Positions 5,277 to 8,898 of a stretch of DNA of 8,898 nt are shown piece after piece. The notes under the pieces were generated by a model that saw nothing but the letters and a program-made list of their open reading frames with translations, ran no database searches and was not told the DNA's origin. The stretch lies in NCBI GenBank assembly GCA_946628455.1, contig CAMOWP010000072.1, forward strand, positions 1 to 8,898, written 5' to 3'. Position numbers and translations under genes: made by a program. Position 1 is the stretch's first letter. The number at the start of each line of letters is the position of its first letter. The stretch is from an uncultured Clostridia bacterium. Lineage in GTDB: Bacteria; Bacillota; Clostridia; Oscillospirales; Acutalibacteraceae.

Positions 5277-5916
5277 AACCTTTTTTGCTCTCTTCTGTTT
5301 TGTCCTTTTCCTCAGCTGCAGCCTCCTGCTGAGGAGCCTCGCTGAGCTTTACCGTGTAAGTGAAATCATTATTGCCCGCACTCATATCAACATTAACATC
5401 CTTTGAGGCGTCCTTGATAATATATCTGAGAATAACCTTTGCCGTTTTTCCGTTTCTTACCCTGATATCAGCCTCGTCATTTAATTCCGCGTTCTCCTCG
5501 CCGAATTCATAGGTGAGTGTTCCGCCCTTGATTTCCTTATCCTCCTGATAAGCCCATACGCTGACAGCCTCGTTAAACGAAGCGCCCTCCTTGCCGTAAT
5601 TCGTGAATTCAAGCTCAAGCACAAGAGTGTGTGAGCCGTCCTTATTTGCTGAAATTGAATTCTGTTTTGATTCAACATTGAAATTGCCGAGGTTGCCCTG
5701 TTTTTCTGCCTTTTCGCCCTCCGAAAAGCCTTCAACGAGCCCGCCGATAGCCTTGTAGGTCACCGCCTTGGTGTGGATGGAATCTGCGAGAATAAGCGAG
5801 TTAACAATAAAAATGAGTACGGTAAAGATTAAAATTGCAATGAGCATTTTCTTCTTACCCTTTTTCTTTGGCATATCCGGCATAGCTGAATTGTTCTGAC
5901 TGTAGTTAATATCCAT
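5275..5916 (-). CDS. Membrane-anchored DUF5067-like protein
   Basis: A 213-residue protein. Residues 1-15 are polar, 17-23 are basic (KKKGKKK), 24-44 form one transmembrane helix or uncleaved signal anchor, and the rest should be extracellular. The region at about 52-195 resembles DUF5067-type immunoglobulin-like domains of Firmicutes. Supporting segments are VTYKAIGG at 52-59, a strand pattern ending LVLELEFTNYGKEGASFNE, WAYQEDKEIKGG, and alternating strands to FTYTVKLSEA. The tail after that is Glu/Lys/Ala-rich and low-complexity. The domain assignment comes from pattern memory and is moderate; a role in binding or signalling at the envelope is only a guess. AGGAGG at 5930-5925 is 8 nt before the ATG, which favours M1 over the in-frame M12 and M15. 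It has its own promoter (5944-5972), is convergent with the YdcF-like gene, and lies just downstream of cysK. Confidence 0.75.
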   Translation of the reverse strand: MDINYSQNNSAMPDMPKKKGKKKMLIAILIFTVLIFIVNSLILADSIHTKAVTYKAIGGLVEGFSEGEKAEKQGNLGNFNVESKQNSISANKDGSHTLVLELEFTNYGKEGASFNEAVSVWAYQEDKEIKGGTLTYEFGEENAELNDEADIRVRNGKTAKVILRYIIKDASKDVNVDMSAGNNDFTYTVKLSEAPQQEAAAEEKDKTEESKKG

Positions 5917-5943
5917 AATTTTATCCTCCTTGCATCTGAAACA

Positions 5944-5972
5944 ATTATATCACAAGGCTAAAGAATTAGCAA
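5944..5972 (-). promoter_or_regulatory. Extended -10 promoter of the DUF5067-like gene
   Basis: On the minus strand, TTGCTA (5972-5967), a 17-nt spacer ending TGA, then a perfect TATAAT (5949-5944). It starts right after the T-run of the cysK terminator, so this gene is transcribed independently of cysK. Confidence 0.75.
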
Positions 5973-5973
5973 C

Positions 5974-6030
5974 AAAAAAGCAGACGTTTGGGGCACCCTG
6001 CGGAAATAGGGTGCCCCAAACGCCTGCTTT
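5974..6030 (-). terminator. Long-stem Rho-independent terminator of cysK
   Basis: A 23-bp stem (6030-6008 with 5999-5977), 8-nt loop, then six T on the minus strand (5979-5974). The one irregular pair, 6023 with 5984, is a G-U wobble in minus-strand RNA but an A-C mismatch in plus-strand RNA. The hairpin is therefore optimised for the cysK direction. It lies 13 nt after the cysK stop. Confidence 0.93.
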
Positions 6031-6043
6031 AATTTGTCTTTCG

Positions 6044-6973
6044 TTATTTTGCAAGAAGGGGAGTTGAAAGGTATCGGTCGCCTGAGTCGGGAAGAAGAGC
6101 AACAATGTTCTTGCCCTTGTTTTCAGGTCTCTTTGCAAGCTGAATTGCTCCCCAGAGTGCTGCTCCGCTTGAAATGCCTACAAGAGCGCCTTCAATGCTC
6201 GGGAACGCTCCGCCGATTTCAAATGCCGCGTCATTCGGCACCTTGATTACTTCGTCGTAAATCGCCGTGTCAAGAGTGTCGGGAACGAAGCCTGCACCGA
6301 TTCCCTGAATTTTGTGCGCGCCTGCCGTGCCTTCGCTGAGAACAGGTGATGTTTCGGGCTCAAGCGCAACGATTTTAATGTTCGGGTTCTGCTCTTTAAG
6401 ATACTTGCCAACGCCCGATACTGTTCCGCCTGTGCCTACGCCTGCAACGAAGATATCCACCTTGCCGTCGGTATCCTTATAGATTTCAGGGCCCGTTGTT
6501 TCATAGTGAATTTTCGGGTTAACGGGGTTTACAAACTGACCTGCAATAATTGAATTCGGGTTTTCAGCGTGAATTTCTTCAGCCTTGGCGATAGCGCCCT
6601 TCATACCCTTTGCCGCATCTGTGAGTACAAGCTCTGCGCCGTAAGCCTTCATCAGATTTCTTCTTTCAACGCTCATTGATTCAGGCATTGTGATTATTAC
6701 CTTATAGCCCTTTGACGCAGCGTAGGAAGCAATACCGATTCCCGTGTTGCCCGACGTAGGCTCAATGATAACCGAATCTGCTTTAAGCTTGCCCGTTGCC
6801 TCTGCGTCGTCAATAATTGCTTTTGCAATTCTGTCCTTAACAGAACCTGCGGGGTTGAAGTATTCAAGCTTTGCGTAGACGTTTGCCTCAAGGCCGTAAG
6901 CCTTTTCAAAGTTTTTGATGTGAACTAATGGTGTTGAGCCGATAGTGTCAGCTACTGACTGATAGAGTGCCAT
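6044..6973 (-). CDS. cysK: Cysteine synthase (O-acetylserine sulfhydrylase)
   Basis: A PLP-dependent fold-type II enzyme of 309 residues, the usual CysK length, that makes L-cysteine from O-acetylserine and sulfide in the cytosol. Visible motifs are IGSTPLVHI at 11-19, NPAGSVKDR at 40-48 with the PLP-bound K46, the substrate loop EPTSGNTGIG at 71-80, QFVNPVNPKIHYETTGPEI at 146-164, the PLP-phosphate loop GVGTGGT at 178-184, and PDSGDRYLST at 295-304 near the pyridine-nitrogen contact. Cystathionine beta-synthase is excluded by length and lack of CBS domains; a CysM-type isozyme is possible but less likely. The start at 6973 follows AGGAGG (6986-6981) by 7 nt; the in-frame ATG at 7018 is upstream of the promoter's own start site. 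The gene has a strong promoter, a 30-nt leader with no T-box or riboswitch, and its own terminator. Confidence 0.96.
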   Translation of the reverse strand: MALYQSVADTIGSTPLVHIKNFEKAYGLEANVYAKLEYFNPAGSVKDRIAKAIIDDAEATGKLKADSVIIEPTSGNTGIGIASYAASKGYKVIITMPESMSVERRNLMKAYGAELVLTDAAKGMKGAIAKAEEIHAENPNSIIAGQFVNPVNPKIHYETTGPEIYKDTDGKVDIFVAGVGTGGTVSGVGKYLKEQNPNIKIVALEPETSPVLSEGTAGAHKIQGIGAGFVPDTLDTAIYDEVIKVPNDAAFEIGGAFPSIEGALVGISSGAALWGAIQLAKRPENKGKNIVALLPDSGDRYLSTPLLAK

Positions 6974-6980
6974 AGTTTTT

Positions 6981-6986
6981 CCTCCT
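6981..6986 (-). promoter_or_regulatory. Ribosome binding site deciding the cysK start
   Basis: AGGAGG on the minus strand, 7 nt before ATG 6973. It rules out the longer reading from the ATG at 7018, which would add 15 non-conserved residues and begin inside the promoter. Confidence 0.9.
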
Positions 6987-7008
6987 GTTTGTTTTTTGTT
7001 GTGAAGCC

Positions 7009-7037
7009 ATAATAACACATAAAACCTACAATGTCAA
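7009..7037 (-). promoter_or_regulatory. Near-consensus sigma-A promoter of cysK
   Basis: On the minus strand, a perfect TTGACA (7037-7032), a 17-nt spacer and TATTAT (7014-7009). This is the best promoter in the window. Two direct GGAATT repeats (plus-strand reading) at 7040-7045 and 7048-7053 lie just upstream of the -35. Confidence 0.9.
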
Positions 7038-7039
7038 TA

Positions 7040-7053
7040 GGAATTGCGGAATT
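7040..7053. repeat. Two GGAATT direct repeats upstream of the cysK -35
   Basis: GGAATT occurs at 7040-7045 and 7048-7053 with 8-bp spacing, ending 3 bp upstream of the cysK -35. The position suits an activator or repressor of cysteine synthesis, but no known site is matched and the motif is short. Confidence 0.25.
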
Positions 7054-7078
7054 TATTCAAAAAATTTTTTCAACCGTC

Positions 7079-7103
7079 AAAAAAGCAGTCCGCAGACTGC
7101 TTT
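7079..7103 (-). terminator. Rho-independent terminator of the MFS transporter gene
   Basis: On the minus strand, AAAGCAGTC (7103-7095), loop of 4 nt, GACTGCTTT (7090-7082), with the T-run continuing to 7079. The TAA of the transporter gene (7104-7102) overlaps the base of the stem. Confidence 0.88.
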
Positions 7104-8280
7104 AATTATTTTGCTTTTTCGGCAATATAAAACATATTATAACAAGCAAAACGGGGAAAATGATTGCAAAAAGCAAGCCCGCCTTAAGATTATCCGACAG
7201 GGCTGAAGCGACCTCGCCCACAAGCGTAGGTCCGCCCATACAGCCGAGGTCGCCCGCAAGAGCAAGCAGGGCAAACATAGCTGTTCCTCCGTTTTTAAAG
7301 TGTGCGCTTGCCATACTGAAGGCTCCCGGCCACATAACGCCTACCGAAAAGCCGCAAAGCCCGCATCCGACAAGGGAGAGGACGCTGTTCGGTGAGAGCG
7401 CGGCAATAAGATAAGCGATTATGCAAAGCGCTCCGCTTGAGAGCATCAGCGGCCTGAGGCTTATTCTTTTGCTCAGCCTTGCGCTGATAACCCTTGCCGT
7501 TCCCATAAGAACTGAAAACATACAGGGGCCCGCAAGGTCTCCCACGGTTTTAGAAACGCCGAGACCGCTTTCGGCAAAGGCTGAAGCCCACTGGCTCATA
7601 CCCTGCTCGCTTGCGCCTGCTGTAACCATAAGAATAAAGAACAGCCAAAAGGCGCCGTTTCTGAATAACTGCCCTGTGCTCATCACCTCGCTTTCCTCTG
7701 TAAGAGTATTAATAGGAACGAACATAAAAAATACGGCGTTGAGTATCGGAACGGCAGACCACACTATAGGCAGAACGCGCCAGCTTTCCTTGCCCGCAAA
7801 ATGGAGAAAAGCAGTTGAAAAAAGAACAACGCCAACACAGCCCCAGCAGTAAAACGAGTGAAGCAGGCTCATTGCGCTCGCCTTGTTTTCCGTCGGGCAC
7901 GCCTCAACTATCGGGCTTATTAAAACCTCGATTATCCCTCCGCCTATTGCGTAAAGAATTACTGAAACAAGAAGCCCCGCAAATGCGTTTGTGAAAATAA
8001 AGGGCAGAACAGCCATGGAAATAAGCCCTGCGGCAGATAATATATGCGCCGCAACAATCGCCCTTCTGTACCCTATTTTATCAATAAATTTTGCTGAAAC
8101 ATAATCAACAAAAAGCTGAATAAAAAAGTTAAAGGTTATCAGCAACGTTATTTTTGAAAGCGGGATACCGAGGCTGTCCCTGAAAATAATAAACAAAAGC
8201 GGGGCAAGAGAGTTAACAATCGCCTGAGTTATGTAACCCGTGTAGCTCGCTAAAATAGTATGCTTAAAGCCGAGTTTCAT
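7102..8280 (-). CDS. Major facilitator superfamily transporter, substrate unknown
   Basis: A 392-residue polytopic inner-membrane protein with about 12 hydrophobic helices in two halves, separated by a hydrophilic loop near 190-207 (the NTLTEESEVMSTGQ segment). The cytoplasmic 2-3 loop has the MFS motif A variant DKIGYRR at 67-73. The second half starts with WLFFILMVTAGASEQGMSQW, and a C-terminal repeat of the motif region includes SARLSKRISLRP. The pattern resembles sugar/proton symporters of the FucP-like type and small-molecule exporters; substrate and direction cannot be told. The ATG at 8280 is preferred over the in-frame GTG at 8289, because GGTGAT at 8290-8285 is the ribosome site and includes that GTG. 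It has its own extended -10 promoter and terminator, so it is probably monocistronic, upstream of but separate from cysK. Confidence 0.9.
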   Translation of the reverse strand: MKLGFKHTILASYTGYITQAIVNSLAPLLFIIFRDSLGIPLSKITLLITFNFFIQLFVDYVSAKFIDKIGYRRAIVAAHILSAAGLISMAVLPFIFTNAFAGLLVSVILYAIGGGIIEVLISPIVEACPTENKASAMSLLHSFYCWGCVGVVLFSTAFLHFAGKESWRVLPIVWSAVPILNAVFFMFVPINTLTEESEVMSTGQLFRNGAFWLFFILMVTAGASEQGMSQWASAFAESGLGVSKTVGDLAGPCMFSVLMGTARVISARLSKRISLRPLMLSSGALCIIAYLIAALSPNSVLSLVGCGLCGFSVGVMWPGAFSMASAHFKNGGTAMFALLALAGDLGCMGGPTLVGEVASALSDNLKAGLLFAIIFPVLLVIICFILPKKQNN

Positions 8281-8284
8281 TAAT

Positions 8285-8290
8285 ATCACC
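8285..8290 (-). promoter_or_regulatory. Ribosome binding site deciding the MFS gene start
   Basis: GGTGAT on the minus strand, 4 nt before ATG 8280. It is the same downstream-half Shine-Dalgarno form seen at 3533-3538 and 4770-4775. The GTG at 8289 lies within it, so it is unlikely to be the start codon. Confidence 0.7.
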
Positions 8291-8296
8291 GCAGAA

Positions 8297-8325
8297 ATTA
8301 TACCATATATAGAACGAAATGCAAA
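8297..8325 (-). promoter_or_regulatory. Extended -10 promoter of the MFS transporter gene
   Basis: On the minus strand, TTTGCA (8325-8320), a 17-nt spacer ending TGG, then a perfect TATAAT (8302-8297). The weak -35 is offset by the TGn extended -10. The leader is only about 12 nt. Confidence 0.75.
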
Positions 8326-8346
8326 TAATTTTTGTAAATATTAAAT

Positions 8347-8387
8347 GAGAAAAACATATGAATAAGTGAGATAATGCGAGAAAAACA
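8347..8387. repeat. Pair of GAGAAAAACA direct repeats in the divergent intergenic region
   Basis: GAGAAAAACA occurs at 8347-8356 and 8378-8387, 31 bp apart (about three helical turns), between the MFS and rplM promoters. A related GAGATAATG lies between them. This may be a regulator site or simply A-tract promoter DNA. Confidence 0.35.
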
Positions 8388-8417
8388 GAGCAAGTACAAA
8401 TTATTTTAATTTAAGTG

Positions 8418-8446
8418 TTGACTTTTTTCTTCCGATTTGTTATTAT
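8418..8446 (+). promoter_or_regulatory. Sigma-A-type promoter of rplM
   Basis: TTGACT (8418-8423), a 17-nt spacer and TATTAT (8441-8446). The stretch just upstream, 8398-8416, is AT-rich like an UP element, fitting a highly expressed ribosomal operon. The leader of about 30 nt is too short to hold an L13-leader RNA structure. Confidence 0.85.
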
Positions 8447-8483
8447 ATGCGAGCACTAAAAATTTATTTCGGAGGAAATGACT

Positions 8484-8898
8484 ATGTCAACATTTATGCC
8501 AAAAGCTGACGAAATCGAACGCAAGTGGTATGTAGTAGACGCTGCAGGCAAGCCGCTCGGAAGAGTAGCTACCGAGGTTGCTGTTCTCCTCAGAGGAAAG
8601 CATAAGCCAATCTTTACACCTAACGTTGATTGCGGCGATTTCGTAATTGTTATCAACACAGACAAGGCTGTTCTTACAGGAAACAAGCTTGAAAAGAAGA
8701 GCTACTACCATCACTCAGGCTATATCGGAAACCTCAAAGAGGTTAAGTACAGCACCCTTATGAAGGAAAAGAGCGATTTCGCTATGAGACTTGCTGTTAA
8801 GAGAATGATTCCTGACACAACAATCGGCAGAAAGCAGCTCACAAGAGTTAAGATTTATAAGAACGACCAGCACAAGCACGAGGCTCAGAAGCCTGAAG
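8484..8898 (+). CDS. rplM: 50S ribosomal protein L13, cut by the window end
   Basis: An early-assembling large-subunit protein that binds 23S rRNA. The window holds 138 codons; bacterial L13 is about 142-145 residues, so only the last few codons and the stop are missing. Diagnostic segments are KWYVVDAAGKPLGRVATEVA at 14-33, LLRGKHKP at 35-42, CGDFVIVINTDKAVLTGNK at 50-68, YYHHSGYIG at 74-82, AVKRMIPDTTIGR in the C-terminal third, and HKHEAQKPE at the end. The start is the ATG at 8484, 8 nt after GGAGG (8471-8475); the in-frame ATG at 8478 is only 2 nt from it. In most bacteria rpsI (S9) follows in the same operon, which would be just outside the window. The gene is divergent from the MFS transporter. 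Confidence 0.98.
   Translation, partial: MSTFMPKADEIERKWYVVDAAGKPLGRVATEVAVLLRGKHKPIFTPNVDCGDFVIVINTDKAVLTGNKLEKKSYYHHSGYIGNLKEVKYSTLMKEKSDFAMRLAVKRMIPDTTIGRKQLTRVKIYKNDQHKHEAQKPE

Noticed and set aside
5950..6246. Open frames of 62-70 residues around the cysK terminator and 3' end, on both strands
   Set aside because: One reads through the terminator hairpin and both overlap cysK coding sequence in other frames; no ribosome sites.
6974..7018. ATG at 7018 as an earlier cysK start
   Set aside because: It precedes the predicted transcript start and adds residues absent from the family; AGGAGG at 6986-6981 fits ATG 6973.
7421..7852. 143-residue open frame on the plus strand across the MFS gene
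   Set aside because: It lies wholly antisense to a well-supported transporter, has no ribosome site, and shows no family pattern.
8281..8289. GTG at 8289 as the start of the MFS gene
   Set aside because: The GTG is part of the GGTGAT ribosome site that serves ATG 8280.
8478..8483. In-frame ATG at 8478 as the rplM start
   Set aside because: It is only 2 nt after GGAGG; ATG 8484 has the usual 8-nt gap.
8447..8483. Ribosomal L13-leader RNA upstream of rplM
   Set aside because: Only about 30 nt lie between the predicted transcript start and the ATG, and no stable hairpin is seen.

Overview
The window looks like ordinary chromosome of a low-to-moderate GC Gram-positive anaerobe, most likely a gut Clostridia of the Oscillospiraceae/Ruminococcus type. 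This is inferred from a pyruvate phosphate dikinase start, Shine-Dalgarno sites of the AGGAGGTGAT series, consensus sigma-A promoters, a VanW-type lipoprotein, and TM2 and DUF5067-like membrane proteins. There is no phage, IS element, CRISPR array, tRNA, rRNA or recognisable riboswitch. I did not find a multi-gene novel system.

Layout. (1) 1-445, minus: 5' part of ppdK. (2) 446-697: divergent promoters for ppdK and glmU. (3) 698-2940, plus: glmU (UDP-GlcNAc synthesis) followed after 26 bp by a VanW-domain lipoprotein, probably one envelope operon. (4) 3020-3487, plus: a TM2 membrane protein with a PQYG-rich tandem-repeat head, its own promoter and a terminator. (5) 3542-4462, plus: a membrane-anchored endonuclease/exonuclease/phosphatase-family protein whose ribosome site abuts that terminator. 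(6) 4488-4622, minus: an unannotated 44-residue gene with promoter, ribosome site and terminator, convergent with (5) and divergent from (7). (7) 4779-5243, plus: a small YdcF/DUF218 protein. (8) 5275-5916, minus: a membrane-anchored DUF5067-like protein. (9) 6044-6973, minus: cysK, cysteine synthase. (10) 7102-8280, minus: a 12-helix MFS transporter. (11) 8484-8898, plus: rplM (ribosomal protein L13), cut by the window end a few codons before its stop.

How the genes relate. GlmU makes the UDP-GlcNAc used for peptidoglycan, and the VanW lipoprotein next to it is plausibly a cell-wall protein. The other genes have separate promoters and alternate in direction, so they look like single-gene units rather than a pathway. 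Two convergent gene pairs share bidirectional terminators that contain or touch a stop codon.

The items most worth a second look are the 44-residue gene and its palindrome-rich divergent promoter region, the terminator placed directly before the phosphatase-family gene, the 39-bp tandem repeat in the TM2 gene, and the 14-threonine linker in the VanW lipoprotein.
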